The notes beneath the pieces were generated by a model. It had not been told where the DNA came from, searched no databases, and worked only from the letters and a program-made list of their open reading frames with translations. Position numbers and translations under genes: made by a program. A stretch of 61,402 bases of DNA from an uncultured Lachnospiraceae bacterium (GTDB lineage Bacteria > Bacillota > Clostridia > Lachnospirales > Lachnospiraceae), in assembly GCA_949893755.1 (NCBI GenBank), contig CATLCV010000009.1, positions 1 through 61,402 of the forward strand. The letters run 5' to 3'. This document shows, piece after piece, positions 1 through 7,550 of this stretch. Numbering within the stretch: position 1 is the first letter of the stretch; every line of letters begins with the position of its first letter.

Positions 1-264
1 AAGGCGAATATGGCGGTCACACGTCTGATCACGTCGAGCAGCGAGGTGGTGGAGCCGGTGATGGTGCGTGTCCATACGAATCTGAAATCCAAATTCTGCA
101 GGGTGCTCCTGGCCAATTCCATCACCCTGACGCCGGGGACGATCACGGTGTCGATGGATGAGGAAGAGTGCGTGGTACATTGCCTGGACAAGTCCCTCTC
201 GGAGGGGATGGAGGATTCTGTATTTGTGAAAATGCTGGAGAAGCTGGAAAGGATTGGTGAGTGA
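1..264 (+). CDS. mrpE: Mrp/Mnh antiporter subunit E, C-terminal part (truncated by window edge)
   Basis: The reading frame is open from the first base, so the gene starts before the window and only about 87 C-terminal residues are seen. They match the soluble tail of MnhE/MrpE, an accessory subunit of multisubunit cation/proton antiporters: a segment resembling 'RVLLANSITLTPGT' is followed by a stretch ending in valine and histidine and a terminal helix. The MrpF, MrpG, MrpB, MrpC and MrpD-like genes that follow support the assignment. The stop lies just before the next gene's ATG, so the two are probably translationally coupled. The membrane segments of MrpE lie outside the window. Confidence 0.85.
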   Translation, partial: KANMAVTRLITSSSEVVEPVMVRVHTNLKSKFCRVLLANSITLTPGTITVSMDEEECVVHCLDKSLSEGMEDSVFVKMLEKLERIGE

Positions 265-265
265 C

Positions 266-745
266 ATGCGGATCATATTGGAACATTCGTGGATCTTTAT
301 CTCCATTTTCCTGTTTCTCGCGATCCTTCTGCTTTTGTGTCTGATCCGCGCCATCAAAGGGCCGACCATTGCCGACCGGGTGGTGGCGGTGAATATGATG
401 GGAACCATTGTCATGGTGGTGATCGCCATGCTTGCCGTGTATATGGGAGAAGCCTATCTTCTGGATATCTGCCTGATCTATGCCATGATCAGCTTTCTCG
501 CGGTGGTGGTGCTGACCAAGGTGTACAGCGGCGTGCACCTGGAGAAGCTGGCCAAGCACAGGAACTTGCAGCAGGGTAAAAAAGCCGGGCGGGCTGAAAA
601 CATCCAGAAAGAAACAACGCGGATACAAAGAACTCTGACGAAACAGAATCAGACGGATGAAGCAGAATCAGCAGAAAAAGCAAGCGGGGTAGAACAGCAG
701 AAACAGCAGATGGCTGGCAATAAAACCCCGGAAAGGAGTGTCTGA
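266..745 (+). CDS. mrpF: Mrp/Mnh antiporter subunit F with an unusual C-terminal tail
   Basis: MrpF is a small three-helix subunit of the Mrp complex. Three hydrophobic segments are visible (about residues 8-29, 45-62 and 67-88), with the family-typical run 'GPTIADRVVAVNMMG' between the first two. MrpF proteins are usually about 90 residues; this one is 159. The extra roughly 70 residues are polar, rich in Lys, Glu and Gln, and look disordered and cytoplasmic. The ATG at 266 is chosen over the upstream TTG at 254 because it gives the normal MrpF N-terminus right after the mrpE stop. The tail is in frame and ends with its own stop just before mrpG. Confidence 0.85.
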   Translation: MRIILEHSWIFISIFLFLAILLLLCLIRAIKGPTIADRVVAVNMMGTIVMVVIAMLAVYMGEAYLLDICLIYAMISFLAVVVLTKVYSGVHLEKLAKHRNLQQGKKAGRAENIQKETTRIQRTLTKQNQTDEAESAEKASGVEQQKQQMAGNKTPERSV

Positions 746-747
746 CT

Positions 748-1152
748 ATGATCCTGATCGAATGGCTGCAGTTTATTCTCGGCGTTGCGTTCCTGCTGGC
801 AGGACTTTGCGTCTTTGCCGTACAGGTATTCGGCGTTTTTAAGTTTAATTATGTCCTGAACCGGATGCACGCGGCGGCAATGGGGGACACTCTTGGTATC
901 GGCATTTCCCTGGTGGGTCTGATCATCCTGTCGGGATGGAATTTTGCCTCCCTGAAAATGGCGCTGATCATCGTGTTTTTGTGGAATGCCTCTCCGGTAT
1001 CCTCCCACCTGATCGCCCGCCTGGAGGCCACCACCAATCCACATCTGGAGCGGTGCTGTGAGCTGGAGGAAGGGGTCATGGAGCACCTCTGGGATGAGGA
1101 CCAGAGAGAGATCATCTATGCGGATCAGCACAAAGCAGAGGAGGAAAAGTAA
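748..1152 (+). CDS. mrpG: Mrp/Mnh antiporter subunit G
   Basis: A 134-residue MnhG/MrpG-type protein with three transmembrane segments. The stretch 'RMHAAAMGDTLGIG' is the characteristic MrpG motif (usually R-x-H-A-x-x-x-x-D-T-L-G), and 'SSHLIARLE' resembles the 'hAiarAA' segment of the family. The C-terminal about 35 residues are acidic and probably cytoplasmic. The start is the ATG after GGAAAGGAG. Its stop overlaps the start of the next gene (TAATG). It is a structural subunit of the membrane antiporter and is not thought to carry ions itself. Confidence 0.88.
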   Translation: MILIEWLQFILGVAFLLAGLCVFAVQVFGVFKFNYVLNRMHAAAMGDTLGIGISLVGLIILSGWNFASLKMALIIVFLWNASPVSSHLIARLEATTNPHLERCCELEEGVMEHLWDEDQREIIYADQHKAEEEK

Positions 1153-1412
1153 TGGCTGTATTTGAATATATCCTGATGGGCTTTCTGGTCATCTGCGCCA
1201 TTTCCGTGAGCTTTTCCAGAAACCTTTTAAATTCCATCCTGATCTTCATGTCCTACAGCCTGGTCATGTCGATCATCTGGATCCTTCTGGAATCCCCGGA
1301 TCTTGCCATTACAGAAGCGGCAGTGGGGGCCGGAGTGACCAGCGTATTGTTCTTTGTCACATTGAAGAAGATCCATGCCCTTGGAGAGGAGGACGAGGAA
1401 ACCGATGAGTAG
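1152..1412 (+). CDS. MbhD/DUF4040-like antiporter subunit
   Basis: An 86-residue membrane protein with about three helices. The motif 'ESPDLAITEAAVGAGVTS' is the hallmark of the DUF4040/MbhD family, which corresponds to part of the C-terminal region of MrpA. In classical Mrp systems this domain is fused to MrpA; here, as in archaeal Mbh/Mbx complexes, it is a separate gene. The Glu in 'ITEAAVG' lies in the family's conserved membrane-embedded position. It overlaps mrpG by one base (TAATG) and the next gene by 8 bases. Confidence 0.82.
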   Translation: MAVFEYILMGFLVICAISVSFSRNLLNSILIFMSYSLVMSIIWILLESPDLAITEAAVGAGVTSVLFFVTLKKIHALGEEDEETDE

Positions 1413-2376
1413 AAAAATATCCGAGGAAGAATACAAACGTCAGCGAATCGTCCGCATGAAGCACTGGCTCAGCGGGGAAAAGGACCTTTATCTGGATAAT
1501 ATGGAAGTCATCCCGCGGGGGGAATACAAACCGGACCGCAGGCAGCTGGAACGGTATGAGCATGACCTGGACGAGGTGATGACCCGGACTCATGATACCG
1601 AGCATAACCGGGTATACCGTTTTTTCCAGCGTTTTTATAAAATGGCGGCGGTGCTCTGCTGTACGGTGCTGATTCTCATCCTGATCGTGGAGGTCTCCTA
1701 TCTTCCCCCGGTCGGCTCCGCCAGCAATCCGGCAAGTAATGAGGTGGCGGCAAAATATATCGAGGACGGACTGCAGGATACGGGAGCCGTCAATATCGTG
1801 ACGGGGATGATCCTGGACTACCGGGCGTTCGACACCTTCGGCGAGTCCAACGTGCTCTTCATCGCCACCTGCACGGTCCTCATCCTGATGCGCAATGACA
1901 AAAAGAAGGGAAAGGGCAGCGCGGAGGACGAGGAGCGGCGGGACAGCTTTTATGAGCCGAAAAAGGATGTTATCCTGCAGATGGCCGCAAGAATCCTGGT
2001 GCCTGTCATCATGCTCTTCGGCGTTTATATCATCCTGAACGGACACCTTTCACCGGGGGGCGGGTTTTCCGGCGGGGCCATCATAGGGGCGGGGCTGATC
2101 CTGTACCTGAACGCATTTGGATTTGAAAAGACAGAGCGGTTTTTTACGGAAAAGACCTACAAGGCGGTCAGTTTCGGGGCGCTGCTCTTTTACTGCCTGG
2201 CAAAAAGCTATTCCTTTTACACCGGGGCGCACCATCTGGAGAGCGGGATCCCGCTGGGAACGCCGGGGGCAATTATCAGCAGCGGCCTGATCCTGCCCCT
2301 GAACATCTGTGTCGGCCTGGTGGTCGCATGTACGATGTATGCGTTCTTCGCACTGTTTCGAAAAGGAGGATTCTGA
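1405..2376 (+). CDS. mrpB: MbhE-like/MrpB fusion subunit
   Basis: A 323-residue protein with two recognisable parts. After a charged cytoplasmic N-terminus of about 75 residues comes an MbhE-like section (helix near residue 85, 'SNEVAAKYIEDGLQDTGAVN', then 'VLFIATCTVLILMR'), corresponding to the end of a classical MrpA. From about residue 190 follows a complete MnhB/MrpB domain, with 'NGHLSPGGGFSGGAI' as its signature. The ATG at 1405 is chosen over an in-frame upstream codon because GGAGAGGAGG precedes it. It overlaps the previous gene by ATGAGTAG. The MbhE and MrpB parts are usually separate or attached to MrpA, so this split is worth noting. Confidence 0.85.
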   Translation: MSRKISEEEYKRQRIVRMKHWLSGEKDLYLDNMEVIPRGEYKPDRRQLERYEHDLDEVMTRTHDTEHNRVYRFFQRFYKMAAVLCCTVLILILIVEVSYLPPVGSASNPASNEVAAKYIEDGLQDTGAVNIVTGMILDYRAFDTFGESNVLFIATCTVLILMRNDKKKGKGSAEDEERRDSFYEPKKDVILQMAARILVPVIMLFGVYIILNGHLSPGGGFSGGAIIGAGLILYLNAFGFEKTERFFTEKTYKAVSFGALLFYCLAKSYSFYTGAHHLESGIPLGTPGAIISSGLILPLNICVGLVVACTMYAFFALFRKGGF

Positions 2377-2379
2377 AAA

Positions 2380-2757
2380 ATGTTTGGTTCCAATCTGCTC
2401 CCCAATCTGGGGGAAGTTGTTGCCATGATTCTGTTTGGAATCGGGTTCGCGAACCTGCTGCTCCAGAAGAATCTGATCAAAAAAATCATCGGCCTGAACA
2501 TTATGGACACCGCAGTCTATCTGTTTCTGGCGATCAAAGGCTATATTGAAGGTAGGACCGCGCCCATCGTAGTGGACGGAGTGCAGGAGGTGGAAGCCTA
2601 CATCAATCCCATCCCCAGCGGCCTGGTGCTGACCGGCATCGTGGTCTCCGTCTCCGTGACGGCTCTGATGCTGTCCCTGACGGTACGCCTGTACAAGCGG
2701 TATCACACGCTGGATCTGGATGAAATCTCTTCGCGGCTGAAAAAGGAGGGCATCTAA
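2380..2757 (+). CDS. mrpC: Mrp/Mnh antiporter subunit C (NuoK-like)
   Basis: A 125-residue three-helix protein of the MrpC/NuoK family. 'GFANLLLQKNLIKKIIGLNI' and 'AVYLFLAI' match the first helices, and 'NPIPSGLVLTGIVVSVSVTA' is the strongly conserved MrpC segment (normally D-P-L-P-Q-A-L-V-L-T-A-I-V-I). The start follows AAGGAGG closely, and the stop TAA directly abuts the next ATG. It bridges the antiporter-like subunits to the rest of the complex. Confidence 0.9.
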   Translation: MFGSNLLPNLGEVVAMILFGIGFANLLLQKNLIKKIIGLNIMDTAVYLFLAIKGYIEGRTAPIVVDGVQEVEAYINPIPSGLVLTGIVVSVSVTALMLSLTVRLYKRYHTLDLDEISSRLKKEGI

Positions 2758-4269
2758 ATGGCATTTGTACAAAATGTACCGTTCTTTTCCATCATGCTGT
2801 CCATGTTTTCCGGGATCGTGTCCTCCATCCTTCCGGGAAAAGCGGCGAAACGGCTGAATACGGCGGTCATCCTGCTGATCGGCGCGGCCTCCTCGTGGCT
2901 TCTGGCCTGGCTGATGCAGACGGGGGGAAGCTATACCTTTATGATGGGGCATTTTCCCGCGCCCTGGGGAAATGAGATCCGTGCCGGGGCGCTGGAAGCG
3001 GGGATGGCTCTGTTTTTCTGCATCATCATGCTCCTGTCCATGCTGGGTGGGCGTAAAAAACTGTTCGATGAAGTGGAAGTGACGAAACACAATATTTATT
3101 ATATCCTGACGGATCTGCTGCTGAGCTCTCTGCTGGCGCTGGTCTACACAAATGACCTTTTTACGGCCTATGTATTTGTGGAGATCAACACCATCGCGGC
3201 CTGCGGGCTGATCATGATCCGGCAGAACGGAAGGACCATCGAGGCGGCGGTCCGCTACATGATCATGAGCCTGCTGGGGTCCGGTCTGCTGCTGATGGGG
3301 ATCTGCATGCTTTATGACCTGACGGGGCATCTTCTAATGTCCAATATCAAGGAAAGCGTGGCGGCCATCATGGCGGCGGGCACCTACCAGATCCCGCTGA
3401 CCATCACCATCGGGCTTGTGACGGTGGGGCTTGCCATCAAGAGCGCGCTGTTCCCCTTCCATGCCTGGCTTCCGGACGCTTACGGCTATTCCACGGTATC
3501 CTCGGCGGCGATGCTGTCCAGCCTGGTGTCCAAAGGATATATTTTCCTGCTGATCAAAATTTTCTACCGCGTGGTAGGGTTTGATATCATCGTGGGGAGC
3601 AAGATTCCAAACGTGCTGTTCCTGTTTGGCTTAAGCGGCATGATCTTCGGTTCCATCAGCGCCATCTGGGAAAAAGACATCCGGCGGATGATCGCATTTT
3701 CCTCGGTGGCCCAGATCGGATATATTTACATGGGCTTCGGACTGGGGACGACGGAGGGGATGGTGGCAAGCATTTTCCATATCCTGGCCCACGCGGCCAC
3801 CAAGTCCCTGCTGTTTGTTTCCGCCATCGGACTGACTGACGTGTCGGCGGGAAGCCGGAATTTCTTCGACCTGACGGGCTCTGCCTACCGCAACAAGGTG
3901 GCGGGCGTGGGATTTTCCGTAGGGGCCATGTCCATGGTAGGGATCCCGTTGTTTTCCGGGTTCGTGAGCAAGCTGCTCTTTGCGGAGGCGGCGGTCATGC
4001 ATCCCACCCATAAAATGATGCCCACGCTGATCGTTCTGGCGGTCAGTACCATCCTGAACGCGATCTATTTCCTGAAAACCGTGGTGCGGATCTATGTGCC
4101 GGAGAAGCGGGAGGTGGAAGCGGAAAAAGGCTATTTTACGATGAAGGCAGGGCAGCAGAGGCTGTATACCATTACGATCATTTTGTTTATCCTCATCAAC
4201 CTGGTGCTGGGAATGATGTCGGAGCCGATCATCGGCATCATCGAGACCGGACTGATTCACTTTATATAA
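2758..4269 (+). CDS. mrpD: Mrp antiporter-like subunit D (NuoN/NuoM-like), copy 1
   Basis: A 503-residue polytopic protein of the proton-conducting transporter family (PF00361). The buried Glu of helix 5 is in 'AYVFVEINTIAACGL'; the helix 7 Lys is in 'LAIKSALFPFHAWLPDAY'; the helix 8 Lys is in 'LVSKGYIFLL'; and the 'RRMIAFSSVAQIGY' segment is intact. These are the charged residues that form the ion channel in the family, so the subunit looks competent. 'HAWLPDAY' followed by no HPVAP signature is closer to MrpD than to MrpA. It abuts mrpC. Confidence 0.9.
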   Translation: MAFVQNVPFFSIMLSMFSGIVSSILPGKAAKRLNTAVILLIGAASSWLLAWLMQTGGSYTFMMGHFPAPWGNEIRAGALEAGMALFFCIIMLLSMLGGRKKLFDEVEVTKHNIYYILTDLLLSSLLALVYTNDLFTAYVFVEINTIAACGLIMIRQNGRTIEAAVRYMIMSLLGSGLLLMGICMLYDLTGHLLMSNIKESVAAIMAAGTYQIPLTITIGLVTVGLAIKSALFPFHAWLPDAYGYSTVSSAAMLSSLVSKGYIFLLIKIFYRVVGFDIIVGSKIPNVLFLFGLSGMIFGSISAIWEKDIRRMIAFSSVAQIGYIYMGFGLGTTEGMVASIFHILAHAATKSLLFVSAIGLTDVSAGSRNFFDLTGSAYRNKVAGVGFSVGAMSMVGIPLFSGFVSKLLFAEAAVMHPTHKMMPTLIVLAVSTILNAIYFLKTVVRIYVPEKREVEAEKGYFTMKAGQQRLYTITIILFILINLVLGMMSEPIIGIIETGLIHFI

Positions 4270-4285
4270 GGAAGGAGACGCATAC

Positions 4286-5761
4286 ATGAATTTCAATATC
4301 TGGTTGATTTTGGCGGTATTTCTGCCGATCGTCTGCGGTGTTTTGATCCTGTTTTTTCCCGGGCTGAAAAAACGGAACGTGCTGCTGGGCGTATCCTTTC
4401 TTTCACTGGCATTTTCCATGCTCTGCGCCCTTGCCGTGATCGCGGAGGGACAGGCAGAGCTGCATCTTCTGCGGCTGGGCGGCAGCCTGGAGGTGTATTT
4501 CCACGTGGATGCGCTGGGACGGGTGTTTGCCGCGGTGATCACGGTGGTGTGGCTGATGGCAGGCATTTTTTCCTGTGAATATATGAAGCATGAAAAGGAA
4601 GAAAAGAGATATTTCGGATTCTATGTGCTGGTGTACGGCGTGCTGATGGCGCTGTGCTTTTCCGGAAATCTGGTGACCTATTATATGTTTTACGAGATGA
4701 TGACGCTGACCACCCTTCCGCTGATCATGCATAACAAATCGAGAGAAGCGATCATGGCAGGCTTAAAATACCTGTTTTATTCTCTGTGCGGCGCGTATCT
4801 GGCCCTCTTCGGAATCTATTTCCTGAACCGCTATGCCGGGACACTGGACTTTACGGCAGGGGGGAGTGGACTGGAGGCTGCGGGCGGACATTCCGCGCTG
4901 ATGCTTGCGGTGGTATTTCTGATGATCCTGGGATTCGGCGTGAAGGCCGGCATGTTTCCCATGCACGCATGGCTTCCCACGGCCCATCCGGTGGCGCCTG
5001 CCCCGGCCAGCGCCGTGCTGTCGGGTCTGGTCGTGAAAATGGGTGTGCTGGGGATCATCCGTGTGATCTTTTACGTGGTGGGCCCGGAGGTCATTCGGGG
5101 AACCTGGGTGCAGACCGCCTGGTTGACCCTGACCCTGATCACGGTATTCATGGGCTCTATGCTGGCCTATCGGGAAAAGGTGATGAAGAAGCGGCTGGCC
5201 TATTCCACGGTGAGTCAGATTTCCTATATCTTGTTCGGGCTGGCGTTATTGAATCCCGAAGCCATGACCGGATCTCTGCTGCATGTGGTATTCCATGCCT
5301 GCATCAAGTCCTGCCTGTTCCTGAGCGCAGGAGCGATCATTTATAAGACCGGAAGGATCCGGGTGGATGAGCTGACCGGGATCGGAAAGGAAATGCCGGT
5401 GACGATTTGGTGCTACACCTTCGCGTCCCTGGCGCTGATAGGCATTCCCCCGGCCAGCGGATTTATCAGCAAATGGTATCTGGCAGGCGGTTCGCTGGAA
5501 TCCGGCATTCCGGTATTTTCCTGGCTGGGACCGGTGATCCTTTTGGTCAGCGCCCTGCTGACAGCGGGATATCTTCTGCCGATCACGATCCGGGGCTTTC
5601 TGCCGGGAGCAGATTATGATTACGAAGGACTGCAGAAAAAGGAACCGTCGGGAGTGATGGTCATTCCGCTGCTCATCCTGGCCGGACTATCCGTACTCCT
5701 GGGCGTGTTTCCGAATCCGCTGATACATTATCTCAACGAAATCATTGGAACATTGTTTTGA
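4286..5761 (+). CDS. Mrp antiporter-like subunit (NuoL/NuoM-like), copy 2
   Basis: A 491-residue polytopic membrane protein of the same family. Channel residues are present: Glu in 'YYMFYEMMTLTTLPLI', Lys in 'GFGVKAGMFPMHAWLPTA' and Lys in 'GLVVKMGVLGI'. 'AHPVAPAPASAVLSG' is the conserved loop shared with MrpA/NuoL and hydrogenase subunits. 'RLAYSTVSQISYI' is also intact. It starts after GGAAGGAG and lies 16 bases after mrpD. Four such subunits in one operon is more than the two (MrpA, MrpD) of standard Mrp. Confidence 0.88.
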   Translation: MNFNIWLILAVFLPIVCGVLILFFPGLKKRNVLLGVSFLSLAFSMLCALAVIAEGQAELHLLRLGGSLEVYFHVDALGRVFAAVITVVWLMAGIFSCEYMKHEKEEKRYFGFYVLVYGVLMALCFSGNLVTYYMFYEMMTLTTLPLIMHNKSREAIMAGLKYLFYSLCGAYLALFGIYFLNRYAGTLDFTAGGSGLEAAGGHSALMLAVVFLMILGFGVKAGMFPMHAWLPTAHPVAPAPASAVLSGLVVKMGVLGIIRVIFYVVGPEVIRGTWVQTAWLTLTLITVFMGSMLAYREKVMKKRLAYSTVSQISYILFGLALLNPEAMTGSLLHVVFHACIKSCLFLSAGAIIYKTGRIRVDELTGIGKEMPVTIWCYTFASLALIGIPPASGFISKWYLAGGSLESGIPVFSWLGPVILLVSALLTAGYLLPITIRGFLPGADYDYEGLQKKEPSGVMVIPLLILAGLSVLLGVFPNPLIHYLNEIIGTLF

Positions 5762-5764
5762 GGA

Positions 5765-5799
5765 GGAAGGCAATGCGAAGCATTCAAAAAATGCCTTCC
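5765..5799. repeat. Intergenic hairpin between antiporter subunit genes
   Basis: GGAAGGC-AATGC, a three-base loop, then GCATT and, after an A-rich bulge, GCCTTCC: a two-part stem. A second, weaker stem follows (GCCCTC at 5808 with GAGGG at 5824). No T-run follows, so it is unlikely to be a strong terminator; it may limit mRNA decay or adjust read-through between genes of the operon. Confidence 0.55.
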
Positions 5800-5861
5800 G
5801 ACGACATGCCCTCGAACGTCAGTGAGGGGGCGCTACATTATTTTAAAGGAGGGGATGTGTG

Positions 5862-7337
5862 ATGAGTCAATATTGGATTGTGGCAGCCATTCTGCTTCCG
5901 ATACTGGGGGGCGCCCTGACGCCTGTGCTTCCGTTTCGCTCCAGGAAGGGAATGCTGATCTATCTGGAGGTCCTGACGGTGGCGACCTCGGCGATCGTCC
6001 TGACGGCGCTGTCCCGGGGAACGACGGAAACGCTGCATCTGGTCTATTTTGTGCGGGGGCTTTCCATTTCCTTCCGGATCGACGGGCTGGCGATGCTTTT
6101 CGGGGGACTGGTATCGATCCTCTGGCCTTTTGCCATGCTCTATTCCTTTGAGTATATGGAGCACGAAGGGCACGAAAAAATATTTTTCATGTTTTACAGT
6201 ATGACCTACGGGGTGACGCTGGGCGTGGCATTCGCGTCGGACATGCTCAGTATGTATCTGTTTTATGAGCTTTTGACGCTGGTGACGGTGCCGCTGATCC
6301 TGCATACGCTGGTGCGTGAGGCCATCCTCGCAGTGCGCCAGTATCTGTACATGTCGCTGGGCGGTGCCGCGTTTGCCCTGATCGCCATCGTCTTTCTGAT
6401 GGTCTATGGGGACACCATGGAATTTACCCTGGGCGGGGTGCTGAATCCGGCAGTCATCGGCGGGGAGACCAACCGGCTGTTATTTGTCTATCTGCTGGCA
6501 TTCTTCGGATTCGGCGTGAAGGCGGCCATCTTTCCCATGAGTGCCTGGCTTCCCCAGGCCGGTGTGGCGCCTACCCCTGTCACAGCGCTGCTTCATGCGG
6601 TGGCAGTGGTGAAGGCGGGGGTGTTTGCCATCCTGCGTCTGACCTATTACAGCTTTGGGGCGGAATTTCTGAAAGGAACCTGGGTGCAGCCCATTGTCAT
6701 GGGATTTGCCATGTTCACGATCGTGTACGGGTGCAGCCGGGCGGTGAAGGAGCAGCACATCAAGCGGCGGCTGGCGTATTCTACGGTGAGCAATTTGTCC
6801 TACATCATCCTGGGCGCTTCGATGATGACCCCGGCAGGCATGGTGGGAGCCATGGCGCATATGGTGTGCCACGCGTTTATGAAGATCGGTTCCTTCCTCT
6901 GCGCAGGCGCCATCATGCATCAGACAAATAAAAAATATATTTATGAGCTGAACGGGTTCGGGCGGAAGATGCCGGTGGTATTCGGCTGCTTTACCGTATC
7001 GGCCCTGGGACTGATGGGAGTCCCCGGACTGGCGGGCTTTATCAGCAAATGGAATCTGGCGAAGGCGGCGGTGGAAAGTGAAAATGTGATGGCATATTTC
7101 GGGATCGGATGCCTTCTGATCTCCGCGCTGCTGACCGCGATCTATATGATGTCGATCGTGATCCGGGCATTTTTCCCGGGGAGAGACTTTGACAGCAGGA
7201 GCACGGAAGGAATAAAGGATCCAGGCTGGAAGATGTGCTTTCCGCTGCTCTGCTTTGCGGCGGCGGTCATTGCGATCGGGCTGTGTTCGGACCCGCTGAT
7301 CTGCTTTCTGCAGGATATTGCGGCGGGGATTTATTAG
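5862..7337 (+). CDS. Mrp antiporter-like subunit (NuoL/NuoM-like), copy 3
   Basis: A 491-residue polytopic protein, a close relative of its upstream neighbour. Glu in 'MYLFYELLTLVTVPLI', Lys in 'GFGVKAAIFPMSAWLPQA' and Lys in 'AVAVVKAGVFAIL' occupy the channel positions. The usual HPVAP loop is replaced by 'GVAPTPVTALLHA', which resembles NuoL/Mbh-type subunits. The start is the ATG at 5862 rather than the overlapping GTG at 5859, given AAAGGAGGGG upstream. A 100-base intergenic stretch with hairpins precedes it. Confidence 0.88.
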   Translation: MSQYWIVAAILLPILGGALTPVLPFRSRKGMLIYLEVLTVATSAIVLTALSRGTTETLHLVYFVRGLSISFRIDGLAMLFGGLVSILWPFAMLYSFEYMEHEGHEKIFFMFYSMTYGVTLGVAFASDMLSMYLFYELLTLVTVPLILHTLVREAILAVRQYLYMSLGGAAFALIAIVFLMVYGDTMEFTLGGVLNPAVIGGETNRLLFVYLLAFFGFGVKAAIFPMSAWLPQAGVAPTPVTALLHAVAVVKAGVFAILRLTYYSFGAEFLKGTWVQPIVMGFAMFTIVYGCSRAVKEQHIKRRLAYSTVSNLSYIILGASMMTPAGMVGAMAHMVCHAFMKIGSFLCAGAIMHQTNKKYIYELNGFGRKMPVVFGCFTVSALGLMGVPGLAGFISKWNLAKAAVESENVMAYFGIGCLLISALLTAIYMMSIVIRAFFPGRDFDSRSTEGIKDPGWKMCFPLLCFAAAVIAIGLCSDPLICFLQDIAAGIY

Positions 7338-7385
7338 AATATGTCCGGGTGGACAGGAGCAAAGTGGATTCCTCCTGGATATGCC

Positions 7386-7522
7386 TTGTGAAACGACCGA
7401 ATGGCCATAACGGGGTGTCCTTGGGTATATCTTTGTGAAACGGCCGAATGGCCATGAAGGGATGCCCTTGGGTATACCTTTTGAAACGGTCGAATGGACA
7501 TGATGGTATGCACTTTGCTATA
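7386..7522. repeat. Three tandem copies of a ~47-base repeat
   Basis: Copies start near 7386, 7433 and 7479. Each contains TGAAACG(A/G)(C/T)CGAATGG followed by CAT, then a G-rich stretch, then (C/T)TTG(G/C)-TATA. The first two carry the perfect palindrome ATGGCCAT; the third has ATGGACAT. The period (46-47 bases) is not a multiple of three, and each copy sits in a different frame, so it is not coding. The array fills most of the 213-base gap between two antiporter genes. Its role is unknown. Confidence 0.8.
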
Positions 7523-7550
7523 AATTTATCATATAAGGAGGTGCGGCACG

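Noticed and set aside
2050-3330. Long minus-strand open frame across mrpB-mrpD
   Set aside because: Rich in His, Gln and Arg, typical of antisense frames of membrane-protein genes; no ribosome site or motif.
7386-7522. Tandem repeats as a CRISPR array
   Set aside because: The copies are contiguous without unique spacers, and there are no cas genes in the window.
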